Source: an uncultured Pelagibacteraceae bacterium (GTDB lineage: Bacteria > Pseudomonadota > Alphaproteobacteria > Pelagibacterales > Pelagibacteraceae). From it: a stretch of 64,000 nt of DNA. Made by a program: the position numbers and the translations under genes. Where the stretch lies: NCBI GenBank assembly GCA_902513955.1, contig CABXOW010000004.1, forward strand, positions 1 to 64,000. Direction: 5' to 3'. This document shows positions 37,867 through 47,347 of this stretch, piece by piece (position 1 is the first letter of the stretch; each line of letters starts with the position of its first letter). A model generated the notes under the pieces. The model made no database searches, was not told the origin of the DNA, and saw only the letters and a list, made by a program, of their open reading frames with translations.

Positions 37867-38871
37867 CTAGGGAATTAAAACAATCTTTGGAGCTGAACAT
37901 GTGCCATCATGGATTTGTTTGAAGGCATCACCTCCTTTTTTTAAATCTCTATACTCAATCCAATCTAAGTTCCCAATATCTTTATTGGCTAAAATTTTAA
38001 TTGTGTCTCTAAAATCTTGGTTTGTATAACAATATGTTCCTATAAAAGTAATTTCCTGAAGTGTTGCTTTTCTAAAATTAAATTCACCTGCTGGTTGAGT
38101 AAGTCCAATATGTATAATTGAACCACCAGGTTTTACAACGTTTATAGCTTGTTGCCTAGAAACCACTAATCCAACAGTATCAAACACAATGTCAAAACCA
38201 TCAGAATTAACATCTTTGTTTGTAGGACTAACAAATTTTGCTTCAACATGTTTTGAGCATTCATCTAATCTTAATTGATTTGGATCTGACATAACTAAAT
38301 TTTGACATTTTTTTATTTTTGCTAACATAAGTGAGCACAACAATCCTATCGCACCAGCTCCTTGAACTAAAATTCTACAATCTTTAATATCTTTTTTTAG
38401 AGATTTTTCTCCAATTTGAACAGCGTGATAAGCTACAGCTGTTGGTTCTGCAACGGCTGCCTCAGTGACATTTAATTTTTCAGGCACATCATAAATATTA
38501 GTGTTTGGAACCGTAATTAATTCAGCAAAAGCACCTTGTCTTTCATAAGGTCTATTCATACCCAAAAGAACTCTATTAGGACAAAGATGTTCTCTTTTGG
38601 CTAAGCAAAACTCGCATTTGCCACAAGTTATTAGTGGATTTAAAACTGCAGTTTTATTTTTTAATTTACCATTAATTATCTTACCACTTACTTCATGACC
38701 CAAAATTAATGGTGGGACTCTTCTTTCATCTTTGCCGTGATACGCATGCATGTCTGAACCACAAATACCAGAAGCCTGGACCTCAAGAATGCTTTCACCA
38801 TCTTTTTCTATAGGATCTTTTTCTTCTCTATATGTTAATTCTTGAACACCAGTGTAGACTAAAGCTTTCAT
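37867..38871 (-). CDS. zinc-dependent medium-chain alcohol/polyol dehydrogenase
   Basis: A 334-aa MDR-family NAD(P)-dependent dehydrogenase. Catalytic zinc ligands are Cys37 (GICGSD) and His59-Glu60 (LGHE), and the structural zinc site has four cysteines (Cys83, 86, 89, 97 in CGKCEFCLAKREHLC). The Rossmann motif is GAGAIGLLC. Closest in style to the threonine/sorbitol/galactitol dehydrogenase branch; the substrate is not clear. It follows the NCS1 permease with one spacer base, so the permease may import its substrate or a precursor. Confidence 0.9.
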   Translation of the reverse strand: MKALVYTGVQELTYREEKDPIEKDGESILEVQASGICGSDMHAYHGKDERRVPPLILGHEVSGKIINGKLKNKTAVLNPLITCGKCEFCLAKREHLCPNRVLLGMNRPYERQGAFAELITVPNTNIYDVPEKLNVTEAAVAEPTAVAYHAVQIGEKSLKKDIKDCRILVQGAGAIGLLCSLMLAKIKKCQNLVMSDPNQLRLDECSKHVEAKFVSPTNKDVNSDGFDIVFDTVGLVVSRQQAINVVKPGGSIIHIGLTQPAGEFNFRKATLQEITFIGTYCYTNQDFRDTIKILANKDIGNLDWIEYRDLKKGGDAFKQIHDGTCSAPKIVLIP

Positions 38872-38872
38872 T

Positions 38873-40330
38873 TTATTTTTTTGCGAGAAAGTAATATGTT
38901 AAAAAAGAAACTATTACACCTATTATAAAAGCATAAGATTGTAAAAACATAAGATTAGAATTCCAAATTGTTGATGCAGAAAAAATAAATCCTAAGAGTA
39001 AAGAATAAGCACCCTTGATATGCCATCCTCCTGAATAATAGTAAATGCTCTCAATTTCTTCAGAATAAATATCCTTATTGCTTAAATTACATTTTTTTAT
39101 CAGGTAATAGTCAGCAATCATTAATCCAATTATAGGACCAAAAAAAGAACTAAAAGTATCTATAAAAGACAGAATTCCGATTTGACTTAATACTGTAAGC
39201 CAAAATAATCCAATTAAAAAACCAATAATGGATATTATATAGCTGGCACTCTTTAAAGTAAGAGTGTTTGGTAGAAAATTAATAAGTGAGTACTGAGATG
39301 GAATAAAATTAGCTACCAAATTAGTAGAAGCTGAAGCTACAATGATAAAAAAAAGAACAACAACTGTAATTTGTAAATCATCAAATTTACCAATTATATC
39401 TGTTGGATTGGTTAAAATTCTATCCATATCTCCAAATTTTTGATTTAAAAAAACATCAGAGCCAACAACAATAAAAACTGCAAAAAATGAGAATATAATT
39501 AAATTTAAAATTAAACTTAAATTTCCTTTTTTTAAATTTTGTTCATCTTTAACGTATCGAGTATAATCTCCAAAACTAATTATTATAATTGAGAAATAGG
39601 CAAATATTGTACCTGTTACAGTTAAAAATGGTGCCAAATTATTAATATCTAGAAAATTACCAAAATTTAAAATTTCAGTAAATGCTTGGGTTGTAACTTT
39701 TACATCGCTTAAAAAGACAATGAAAAAAAATAAAATCATACCTAAATAAACTGTAATAGCTGAAATATTAACCAACTTCTTATTAAATTGAATACCGACA
39801 CTAAACATTTTCGCTTGAAAAATTATAACTATACTGAACGATACCCAATCAATAATATTTAATCCAAGTAAAAAAGTAAGAAATATTTCTTGTTCTAAAA
39901 AAGAATTATCAATTGAAAATATTATAATTCTAATCATATAACCTATGACTTTTGATAAAAAATATGTTTGAATACCAAACATAAATATACCAACAACACT
40001 TCTTAAAAGCCCAAAAAACTTAGCCCCTCTAAATCCTAATGAAGATCTTAAAAGAACAGCAAAAGGTAAGCCAAATTTTTGAGAAGGTTTACCAATTAAA
40101 TTAGATAAGAAATAAACAAGTATTGATCCTAAAATACTCCCAAAAAAAATAATAAAAGCATTAAGACTATAAATTGTATACATCGAAGCAATCAAAGAAA
40201 AACCTATGATACTCTGAATATTTACTCCCCAAAAACAAAAGAGATCTTTCCAATTCCATGTTTTGTAATTTGGGTTAACCGTAACCAGGTCCCAATTTGA
40301 AAGAGAATATTTAACTTTTGGTTGATTCAC
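38873..40330 (-). CDS. NCS1 family nucleobase/hydantoin/vitamin permease
   Basis: A 485-aa inner-membrane transporter with about 12 helices. The N-terminal NWDLVTVNPNYKTWNWKDLFCFWGVNI and the GFSLIASMYTI region, followed by KFGLPFAVLLRSSLGFRG, are characteristic of the cytosine/purine, uracil, thiamine and allantoin family (LeuT fold). Substrate cannot be read from sequence. It is one base upstream of the alcohol dehydrogenase gene and 26 bases downstream of dctM. Confidence 0.87.
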   Translation of the reverse strand: MNQPKVKYSLSNWDLVTVNPNYKTWNWKDLFCFWGVNIQSIIGFSLIASMYTIYSLNAFIIFFGSILGSILVYFLSNLIGKPSQKFGLPFAVLLRSSLGFRGAKFFGLLRSVVGIFMFGIQTYFLSKVIGYMIRIIIFSIDNSFLEQEIFLTFLLGLNIIDWVSFSIVIIFQAKMFSVGIQFNKKLVNISAITVYLGMILFFFIVFLSDVKVTTQAFTEILNFGNFLDINNLAPFLTVTGTIFAYFSIIIISFGDYTRYVKDEQNLKKGNLSLILNLIIFSFFAVFIVVGSDVFLNQKFGDMDRILTNPTDIIGKFDDLQITVVVLFFIIVASASTNLVANFIPSQYSLINFLPNTLTLKSASYIISIIGFLIGLFWLTVLSQIGILSFIDTFSSFFGPIIGLMIADYYLIKKCNLSNKDIYSEEIESIYYYSGGWHIKGAYSLLLGFIFSASTIWNSNLMFLQSYAFIIGVIVSFLTYYFLAKK

Positions 40331-40355
40331 TAAAATTATAATAAACTAATAATTT

Positions 40356-41690
40356 CTACTGTCCATAAAGATAGGTTGGTAACCATAAAGCAATTTTAGG
40401 GAATGAAATTATTAGAATTAGTCCAATTACTTGAATTACCATAAATTGCATCATTCCATAGTATATATCTTTTAGATCCCACTCTGGAACTACACCTTTT
40501 AAAAAGTAAGCTGATAGCGCAACTGGAGGTGAGAGCCAGGCGGTCTGGAGATTTACTGCGACTAAAATAGCAAACCATGTTAGATTAAATTCTAAGGCTT
40601 CTACCAAAGGTAAGATTATAGGTACAATAATCATCACTATTGGAACCCATTCTAAAGGCCAACCTAATAAAAAAATCATTGCCATTATGATGGCTAAAAT
40701 TAAATATTTATTCATTTCAAGACCTAACAAAAAATCAGTTAATAACATTGGTGTTCCAAGTCTTGAAAAAACTGCTCCAAAAAAATTAGATGCTGCAACT
40801 AAAACCATTATTAAAGCAGAAATTTCTAAAGTTTTAACCAAAGCATCTTGCAGCTTTTTAAGAGTTAATTTTTTATATCCTAAAGCTAAAAGTAATGAGC
40901 CCATAGCACCACATCCTGCTGCTTCTGTAGGGGTTGCAAAACCAAACAAAATACTTCCAAGTGCAGCAAATACTAATAAAGCTGGTGGAACTAATCCAAT
41001 AAAAAACTCTTTCCAGACAGCTGTCATACTAGAGGCTCGTAATTCAGGAGGTAAAACTGGTCCTAAACTTGGATCCATCCAACATCTTATAGTTACATAA
41101 CCTGCATATAGTGTTGCTAAAAGAATTCCTGGTATAATCGCTGCAGCAAATAAATCTATAACTGGAATTTCCATAATAGGTCCCATTACAACAAGCATAA
41201 TGCTTGGTGGAATTAAAATTCCTAAAGTACCACCAGCTGTAATTGTTCCGGCTGCCAAACGAACATTATAACCAGATTTATTCATAGATTTAGCTGCCAT
41301 TATTCCTAATATTGTAACTGAAGCACCTACTATTCCAGTTGCTGCAGCAAATACTACAGAAACAAATAAAACTGCGTAATATAAAGAACCTCTAACTTTA
41401 GCTAACATTAATTGAAATGCTGAAAATAATCTTTCCATTAAACCAGCTTGTTCCATCATAATTCCCATAAATACAAAGAGTGGGACAGCCGCGAGAGTTT
41501 GTTCGGTCATGACCATCGAAAACTGCAAGGTCATTAAATAAAATACTAATTTTCCAAAACCTAAGTATCCAAAAACAAAACCTAAAAATATCAAAGTAAA
41601 AGATATTGGAAAACCAATAAATATAGAAAACAACATAACACCAATCAAAATAAAGCCTAAAATTGCTGGATCGATGAATTCTGCTAACAT
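40356..41690 (-). CDS. dctM: TRAP transporter large permease DctM
   Basis: The 444-aa, roughly 12-helix ion-coupled membrane component of a TRAP transporter. It has the DctM core: FPISFTLIFLGFVFGYLGFG, QTLAAVPLFVFMGIMMEQAG, GIVGASVTILGIMAAKSM, AGGTLGILIPPSIMLVV and TPTEAAGCGAMGSLLL. The ATG at 41688-41690 is used: it shares one base with the dctQ stop (TAATG) and gives the expected start LAEFIDPA; an upstream in-frame start would add six residues. Confidence 0.95.
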   Translation of the reverse strand: MLAEFIDPAILGFILIGVMLFSIFIGFPISFTLIFLGFVFGYLGFGKLVFYLMTLQFSMVMTEQTLAAVPLFVFMGIMMEQAGLMERLFSAFQLMLAKVRGSLYYAVLFVSVVFAAATGIVGASVTILGIMAAKSMNKSGYNVRLAAGTITAGGTLGILIPPSIMLVVMGPIMEIPVIDLFAAAIIPGILLATLYAGYVTIRCWMDPSLGPVLPPELRASSMTAVWKEFFIGLVPPALLVFAALGSILFGFATPTEAAGCGAMGSLLLALGYKKLTLKKLQDALVKTLEISALIMVLVAASNFFGAVFSRLGTPMLLTDFLLGLEMNKYLILAIIMAMIFLLGWPLEWVPIVMIIVPIILPLVEALEFNLTWFAILVAVNLQTAWLSPPVALSAYFLKGVVPEWDLKDIYYGMMQFMVIQVIGLILIISFPKIALWLPTYLYGQ

Positions 41691-42301
41691 TATTCTTCTC
41701 CAGGCCACTGGGATTTAGTTGAAGCCCAATAACTTTTTAATAATTCAGAAATTCCTTGAATTAGTAAAAATACAATTCCAATTAACAAACATGTTTTTAT
41801 TGGCCACATATAAGGCATCCAAGTTGTATCCATGCCTCTTTCACCTCTCATAATTGATTCCTGAACAAATCCAGTCGTCATATACAAGAAAACAATTAGT
41901 CCCGGAAAATAAAACAAAAGATATAACCAAAAGTCAATCATACCTTGTGTTTTTATTTTAAAATTTCTATATAAAAAATCTGCTCTTATATGAACACCTT
42001 TAGATAATGCATATCCAGCTCCCAACATAAATAAGGCCCCATAAAAAAATCTACTCATATCATAGGCCCAAATAGTTGGTGCAAGAAATAATTTTCTTGC
42101 AAAAACTTCATAAACCATACCTAGGATTAAAGGGATTGTTATCCAGCAAACAATATTTCCAACCCATTTACTAAATAAATCAATTCTTGTAATTGTTAAT
42201 GCCATCCATCTTGGCATATCATCTGGCATTTTGCCTGAACCACCACGCCTTTCGGCAATCATTTCATCTGAAATATCTAATTTGGTTGGTTCATTTGACA
42301 T
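41690..42301 (-). CDS. dctQ: TRAP transporter small permease DctQ
   Basis: A 203-aa membrane protein with about four helices after a hydrophilic N-terminus of some 30 residues. Segments ARKLFLAPTIWAYDMSRFFYGALFMLGAGYAL and HIRADFLYRNF are typical of DctQ. It couples the binding protein to DctM. A terminator hairpin lies between this gene and dctP. Confidence 0.92.
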   Translation of the reverse strand: MSNEPTKLDISDEMIAERRGGSGKMPDDMPRWMALTITRIDLFSKWVGNIVCWITIPLILGMVYEVFARKLFLAPTIWAYDMSRFFYGALFMLGAGYALSKGVHIRADFLYRNFKIKTQGMIDFWLYLLFYFPGLIVFLYMTTGFVQESIMRGERGMDTTWMPYMWPIKTCLLIGIVFLLIQGISELLKSYWASTKSQWPGEE

Positions 42302-42314
42302 AAAAAATTCTCTG

Positions 42315-42353
42315 AAAAAAAAACTAAAGCGACCTGTTAAGATCGCTTTAGTT
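42315..42353 (-). terminator. intercistronic terminator after dctP
   Basis: The arms 42322-42332 and 42343-42353 form a perfect 11-bp stem (AACTAAAGCGA with TCGCTTTAGTT) with a 10-base loop. On the minus strand it is followed directly by nine T residues (42323-42315). This is a classic intrinsic terminator placed 23 bases after the dctP stop and before dctQ. It probably stops most transcripts, so that binding protein exceeds permease. Confidence 0.85.
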
Positions 42354-42375
42354 ATAATTATTTATTACCTATATA

Positions 42376-43470
42376 CTACTTTAATGTCGCTGCGTGAGCC
42401 ATTCCTAGCTGCGCATTTGACATTTGAGCACCTGCCCAGAAAGGAACTGCTGTATCAGCAAATTTTTTCTGAGAGTCCCATACTTTTTTGAAAAATGCAT
42501 TTTTTTCTGCATTTTTATTTAAAGTAGCATTAGCTGCTGCCATGTACTCAACAAAGTAATCTTTAGGAGTATCATGCAATTGAACACCATGTTTGGTAGT
42601 CAATTCATGTAAAGCTTCTCCGTTTACAAGAATTCTTCTTGCTAAAGATTTCATTAATGATGCATCTGCTGCAACTTTTAATGAAGTTTTCTCATGGTCA
42701 GATAATTTGTTGTATTTAGTTCCATTTATATAAAAGTCAGCATTAACCACTACTTGGTGTAAACCTTGTAGGTAGTAATGTTTAAGAACTTTTTGAAAAC
42801 CAAAAACCATGTCAGGCTTAGGACAACACCATTCAGCAGCATCAATAGTTCCTGCTTCAAGTGCTGGAAGAATATCTCCACCACCCATAGCAACTGATGC
42901 AATTCCGATATCTTTATAAGTTTGTCCTGGGATTCCTGGAGGAGTTCTGAATTTTAATTTTCTGAAATCATCCATGTTTTTAATTGGCTCTGGAAACCAT
43001 CCTAAAGCTTCTGGTCCAACTGGTTGAAGCATGAAACCTTTGATGTCTCTTTTCATTTCTTTCCAAAGTTGATCATAAAGTTGCTCTCCACCACCTGATA
43101 AGAACCAAGATAAGAATGCGATATTATCTATACCAACACCTGCACCTGCTACTGGAGATCCAAATAACATTGCAGCCGGGTGTTCACCTGACCAATAGTG
43201 AGTCCAAGCAAATCCACAATCAATTAAACCTTTGTCAACAGCATCAAGAGTTTCTTTAACCCCTACAACTGTTCCTGCTGGCATAATTTCGAATTTTAAT
43301 GAACCACCTGTTAATTTAGTAACTGTGTCAGTAAAGTCTTTAAGCATGATAACTTCGTCACCTTTTGCGTTTAAAACTGTCTGACATTTAAATGTTTTTG
43401 CAGCGTTTGCATTTGATATAAAACCAAAAACAAGAGTGATCGCAAATAGCATTGAAACGATTTTTTTCAT
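42376..43470 (-). CDS. dctP: TRAP transporter substrate-binding protein DctP
   Basis: A 364-aa periplasmic solute-binding protein with a signal peptide (MKKIVSMLFAITLVFGFISN, cleaved near NANAA). The fold markers are KLKFRTPPGIPG, AMGGGDILPALEAGTIDAAEW and the following CCPKPDMVFGFQK. It resembles the branch that binds 2-oxo acids and other monocarboxylates (TakP-like); the ligand is an inference. GAGGGAAA lies just before the start as ribosome-binding site. First gene of the dctPQM operon. Confidence 0.9.
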   Translation of the reverse strand: MKKIVSMLFAITLVFGFISNANAAKTFKCQTVLNAKGDEVIMLKDFTDTVTKLTGGSLKFEIMPAGTVVGVKETLDAVDKGLIDCGFAWTHYWSGEHPAAMLFGSPVAGAGVGIDNIAFLSWFLSGGGEQLYDQLWKEMKRDIKGFMLQPVGPEALGWFPEPIKNMDDFRKLKFRTPPGIPGQTYKDIGIASVAMGGGDILPALEAGTIDAAEWCCPKPDMVFGFQKVLKHYYLQGLHQVVVNADFYINGTKYNKLSDHEKTSLKVAADASLMKSLARRILVNGEALHELTTKHGVQLHDTPKDYFVEYMAAANATLNKNAEKNAFFKKVWDSQKKFADTAVPFWAGAQMSNAQLGMAHAATLK

Positions 43471-43612
43471 TATTTTCCCTCTTTATTGTTAAATTTAACG
43501 AACGGCATACTTGCAAAATTATCTTTGGGATACAAGCAAGAAATAAGATATTTTTTTTTAAAAAAACCTTTAAATAGCTTAATAATTTAAAATAATTTAT
43601 AAGACTTCTAAA

Positions 43613-45217
43613 ATGGAAAATTTTGATTTTATAATTATTGGCGCTGGTTCTGCAGGTTGTGTTTTAGCAAATAGATTGTCTTCCAATCCAAATAATAAAG
43701 TTCTTCTTTTAGAAGCTGGAGGAAAAGATAACAATCCATGGATACATATACCTGGTGGGTATTTTAAAACAATGCACAATCCTAAAACTGATTGGTGTTT
43801 TAATACTGAAAATGAAGCTAATTGTGATAATAGACAGATGGTTTATCCAAGAGGAAAAACATTGGGTGGCAGTTCTTCAATCAATGGAATGCTTTATATT
43901 AGAGGTCAATCTAACGATTACAATTATTGGAGGCAACTTGGAAACGTAGGTTGGTCATGGAAAGATGTTCTTCCTTATTTTAAAAAATCTGAAGATTTTC
44001 AATTTGGTGAAAATGAGTTTCACGGATCAGGTGGACCAATAAAAGTTGAAAAAATAAGATCAACTTTTAAAGTTTTAGATTTATTTTTAGAAGCCGCAGA
44101 AGAGTTTGGGTATAAAAATACTGAAGATTTTAACAGTGGTAACAATGAAGGTATGGGATATTTTCCTCTTACTGTTAAAAATGGTTTTAGATGTAGTACT
44201 GCTGTTGGTTATTTAAACCCAGTAAAAAATAGAAAAAATTTAAAAATTATTACAAAGGCTCATATAAAAAATATTGATTTTGAAAACAATAAAGCAACAA
44301 ATGTTAACTATTGGATAAATAATAATTTAATCTCAGTTAAAGCAAATAAAGAAATAATTTTAAGTGCAGGTACTATTGGTTCTCCTCATATTTTGCAAGC
44401 TTCAGGTATTGGTCCTGGAGAACTTTTAAAAAATAATAATATTAATGTCATTAAAGATCATCAAGGAATAGGAAGAAATCTTACTGATCATTTAATGCTT
44501 AGACCTGTTTATAAAGTAAAAAATTTAGAAACTTTAAATGACATCTATTATAGTATTTCCAAAAAAATTATTACTGGATTAAATTTCTTTTTATTTAGAA
44601 AAGGACCTTTGACAGTTGGGGCTAGTTATTTGTGTGGTTTTATTAAAAGTGATTCTCATTTAGAAACTCCAAATTTACAATTTCACGTTTCTCCAGCAAG
44701 CACAGATTATTTAGGTAAATCTTCTCTTCATAAATTTCCTGGTTTTACTCCAACTATAACAAATGTAAGACCAACTAGTAGAGGTTCTATAGAATTAAAA
44801 TCTCCCGATACAAGAGTGTCACCGAAAATAAAAATGAATTATTTATCAACAGATGAAGATAGAGAAATAGCAGGAAAATCTTTAAAAATTGTTCGTAATA
44901 TTGTTATGAATTCTAAAGCTTATAAAGATTATCACCCAGAAGAATTAAGACCTGGGATAAATATTACTGATAATGAAACTTTAGCTAAAGAAGCTGGTAA
45001 ATTTGCTAATACTATATTTCATCCTGTAAGCACCTGCAGAATGGGAAATGATGATAATGCTGTTGTAAATGATAGATGCATTGCTCATGGACTAGAAAAT
45101 TTAAGGATAGTTGATGCTTCTGTAATGCCTAGTATTACTTCAGGAAATACAAATGCGCCAACAATTATGATTGCAGAAAAAGCTTCAGATATGATAATTG
45201 AGGATAGCAAAGCATGA
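43613..45217 (+). CDS. GMC family FAD oxidoreductase (choline dehydrogenase-like)
   Basis: A 534-aa flavoenzyme. The FAD motif GAGSAG is at residues 10-15, the GMC signature 1 region is YPRGKTLGGSSSINGMLYIRG, signature 2 is near GTIGSPHILQASGIGPGE, and the C-terminal active-site motif is FHPVSTCRMG, with a distal Asn in SGNTNAPT. It oxidises an alcohol to an aldehyde; BetA is the best-known member, but no betaine aldehyde dehydrogenase or BetI is nearby, so the choline role is unproven. Its stop overlaps the TerC gene (ATGA). Confidence 0.9.
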   Translation: MENFDFIIIGAGSAGCVLANRLSSNPNNKVLLLEAGGKDNNPWIHIPGGYFKTMHNPKTDWCFNTENEANCDNRQMVYPRGKTLGGSSSINGMLYIRGQSNDYNYWRQLGNVGWSWKDVLPYFKKSEDFQFGENEFHGSGGPIKVEKIRSTFKVLDLFLEAAEEFGYKNTEDFNSGNNEGMGYFPLTVKNGFRCSTAVGYLNPVKNRKNLKIITKAHIKNIDFENNKATNVNYWINNNLISVKANKEIILSAGTIGSPHILQASGIGPGELLKNNNINVIKDHQGIGRNLTDHLMLRPVYKVKNLETLNDIYYSISKKIITGLNFFLFRKGPLTVGASYLCGFIKSDSHLETPNLQFHVSPASTDYLGKSSLHKFPGFTPTITNVRPTSRGSIELKSPDTRVSPKIKMNYLSTDEDREIAGKSLKIVRNIVMNSKAYKDYHPEELRPGINITDNETLAKEAGKFANTIFHPVSTCRMGNDDNAVVNDRCIAHGLENLRIVDASVMPSITSGNTNAPTIMIAEKASDMIIEDSKA

Positions 45218-45789
45218 CAGAACAAGTTTTAATTTTTTTTCAAATTGTATTCATTGATTTGGTATTGGCTGGTGATAATGCAATAATTATTGGAATGGTA
45301 GCCTCTCAATTTCCTTTAGATCAAAGAAAAAAAATAATCTTTTGGGGAATTGGTGCAGCAGTTATTTTAAGAATATTATTTACATTAATTACAGCTTATT
45401 TGCTTCAAATTACAGGTATTCGATTAATAGGAGGTTTGCTACTTTTATATATTTGCTACAAGTTATATGTAGATGTAGTTCAAAACCAATCTAACGAAGA
45501 AAATAAAATTAAAGTTGATAATTCAAGTTTTTTTAAAGCAATTACGACTGTAATTATTGCCGATGTTAGCATGAGTTTAGATAACGTGTTAGGAGTAGCT
45601 GGTGCTGCAAAAGATCACTATATTCTTTTGATTTTTGGCTTAGTTTTATCAATAATATTAATGGCTACGGCAGCAACTTTAATTTCTAATTGGATAAAAA
45701 AATATAAATGGATAGCTTGGATAGGTTTAGTTGCTATACTTATAGTTGCAATAGACTTGATATATACTGATATAAAACTATTTTTATAA
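45214..45789 (+). CDS. TerC/YjbE family integral membrane protein
   Basis: A 191-aa protein with about seven helices. The two internally related acidic motifs of the TerC family are present: FIDLVLAGDNAIIIGMVA and IADVSMSLDNVLGVAGAA. TerC-type proteins have been linked to metal (manganese) export and tellurium resistance. Nothing in the neighbourhood shows which metal applies here. It overlaps the GMC gene by 4 bases. Confidence 0.88.
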   Translation: MTEQVLIFFQIVFIDLVLAGDNAIIIGMVASQFPLDQRKKIIFWGIGAAVILRILFTLITAYLLQITGIRLIGGLLLLYICYKLYVDVVQNQSNEENKIKVDNSSFFKAITTVIIADVSMSLDNVLGVAGAAKDHYILLIFGLVLSIILMATAATLISNWIKKYKWIAWIGLVAILIVAIDLIYTDIKLFL

Positions 45790-45790
45790 A

Positions 45791-46549
45791 ATGTACTTAC
45801 AAAAAATAAATTTAAAGAATAAATATGCTCTAGTAACAGGAGCTGGCAAAGGTTTGGGAAGAGCTTGTTCGATAGCGTTAGCTGAAGCTGGTGCAACAGT
45901 AATTGCACTAAGCAGAACGTCATCAGATTTAGATAAATTAGAAAAACTAATAAAAAGAATTAAAGGTAAAATTATTAAAGTTCCATGTGATGTGATGAAT
46001 TATGAGGATTTAAAAGAAAAGATAGATAAAATTAAGATTATAGATGTGCTAGTAAATAATGCAGGAACCAATATTCCTGAGCCTTTTGAAAAAATTAAAC
46101 AAAAAAGTATGAACTACTTAGTTGATCTTAACCTTAAAGCTGCTTTCAATGTAGCTCAACTTGTAGTTAAAAAGATGTTAAAAAATAAGAAAAGACCAGG
46201 TTCAATAATTAATATGTCCTCTCAGTTAGGTCATGTGGGTATGAGTGGAAGAAATGTATACAATATGACAAAATTTGGAATTGAAGGATTAACTAAAGGT
46301 ATGGGTGTTGAGTTAGCAAAGAAAAATATCAGAGTTAACTCTGTTGCTCCAACTTTTGTGGAAACACCAATGGTTAAAAATTTTTTTAAAAACAAAGAAT
46401 TTAAAAAACTTGCTTTAGGTAATATTCCATTAGGAAAAGCTGCAACAGAAAGCGATATAGCAACAACTGTTTGCTTTTTAGCATCTTCAGCTTCTTCGAT
46501 GATAACTGGAACTTCAATAGTAATAGACGGTGGATGGACAGCTCAATAA
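45791..46549 (+). CDS. short-chain dehydrogenase/reductase
   Basis: A 252-aa classical SDR. Cofactor motif TGAGKGLG is at residues 16-23, NNAG near residue 90, and the catalytic Ser (143 or 144), Tyr157 and Lys161 lie in SSQLGHVGMSGRNVYNMTK. The end MITGTSIVIDGGWTAQ is typical. It resembles gluconate 5-dehydrogenase and 3-oxoacyl reductase branches; substrate unknown. It is tightly packed between the TerC gene and the M23 peptidase gene, which starts within its last 16 bases. Confidence 0.9.
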   Translation: MYLQKINLKNKYALVTGAGKGLGRACSIALAEAGATVIALSRTSSDLDKLEKLIKRIKGKIIKVPCDVMNYEDLKEKIDKIKIIDVLVNNAGTNIPEPFEKIKQKSMNYLVDLNLKAAFNVAQLVVKKMLKNKKRPGSIINMSSQLGHVGMSGRNVYNMTKFGIEGLTKGMGVELAKKNIRVNSVAPTFVETPMVKNFFKNKEFKKLALGNIPLGKAATESDIATTVCFLASSASSMITGTSIVIDGGWTAQ

Positions 46550-47337
46550 TTTATAGATTTCTTTTAGTATTATTATTTTTCACAGCATCACAAGTTAACG
46601 CAATAGAGTTTAAAGGAAAATTTATACAAGGTCATTTTATCTTGGGAAAAACTGATCCTGATGCAAAAATTATTGTCGAAAAAAAAGAAGTGAAAGTATC
46701 TAAAGATGGTTTTTTTGTTTTTGGAATTGATAGAGATAGAAAATTCGATTTAACTTTTTCTAAAATTATAAATGGTAAAAAATCAAAGATAATAAAAAAA
46801 GTTTTAAAGAGAAAATACAATATTCAAAGAATTGACGGACTTGAGGAAAGCAAGGTAACTCCACCTGAATCAGTATATAAAAGAATTAAAAAAGAAAATA
46901 ATGCAATTGGTGAAGCAAGGGCTATCAATTCAGATCTACTTTTCTTTAAAGAAAAATTTATTATGCCAGTAGAAGGTATAATTAGTGGCGTCTACGGCAG
47001 TCAAAGAATATTAAACGGCAAACCTAGATGGCCTCATTATGGAATTGATATAGCTGCAAAGCAAGGAACAATGATTAAATCCTCCGCGGCTGGGATAATA
47101 ACAATGGCTGAAGATGATTTGTATTATACAGGTGGCACAATTATAATGGATCATGGCCATGGTATTTCAACGATATATTCTCATCTTGAAAATGTTTTAG
47201 TTTCAATAGGTGATCAAATAAATCAAGGAGATGTAATAGGAACTGTTGGATCAACTGGTAGATCAACTGGACCACATCTTGATTTTAGAATTAATTGGTT
47301 TCAAACTAGACTTGATCCAATGTCAGTATTAAAATAA
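46534..47337 (+). CDS. M23 family peptidoglycan peptidase, exported
   Basis: A LytM-type peptidase predicted to act on peptidoglycan in the periplasm. The ATG at 46534 is chosen because it yields a signal peptide (SSIIYRFLLVLLFFTASQVNA), giving 267 aa; an upstream in-frame start would put 21 polar residues before it. The catalytic domain has HYGIDIAAKQGT (first His and Asp ligands), STIYSHLENVLVSIGD and TGPHLDFRINWF. The usual HxH is HxD here, a variant I recall as recurring in proteobacterial M23 proteins ending in DP. Confidence 0.87.
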   Translation: MDSSIIYRFLLVLLFFTASQVNAIEFKGKFIQGHFILGKTDPDAKIIVEKKEVKVSKDGFFVFGIDRDRKFDLTFSKIINGKKSKIIKKVLKRKYNIQRIDGLEESKVTPPESVYKRIKKENNAIGEARAINSDLLFFKEKFIMPVEGIISGVYGSQRILNGKPRWPHYGIDIAAKQGTMIKSSAAGIITMAEDDLYYTGGTIIMDHGHGISTIYSHLENVLVSIGDQINQGDVIGTVGSTGRSTGPHLDFRINWFQTRLDPMSVLK

Positions 47338-47347
47338 TAGTCTCTTT

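Noticed and set aside
40687-41100. A 137-codon rightward open frame opposite dctM
   Set aside because: Antisense to a complete DctM with all family motifs; composition looks like a mirrored membrane protein. Treated as a shadow.
43510-43540. Imperfect hairpin (CTTGC with GCAAG around TATC/GATA) between dctP and the GMC gene
   Set aside because: Stems are only 5 and 4 bp with unequal gaps; no T-run or known riboswitch form. Not enough to call a regulatory RNA.
45618-45923. A 101-codon leftward frame across the TerC and SDR genes
   Set aside because: It spans the junction of two well-supported genes on the opposite strand and includes the mirrored SDR cofactor region.
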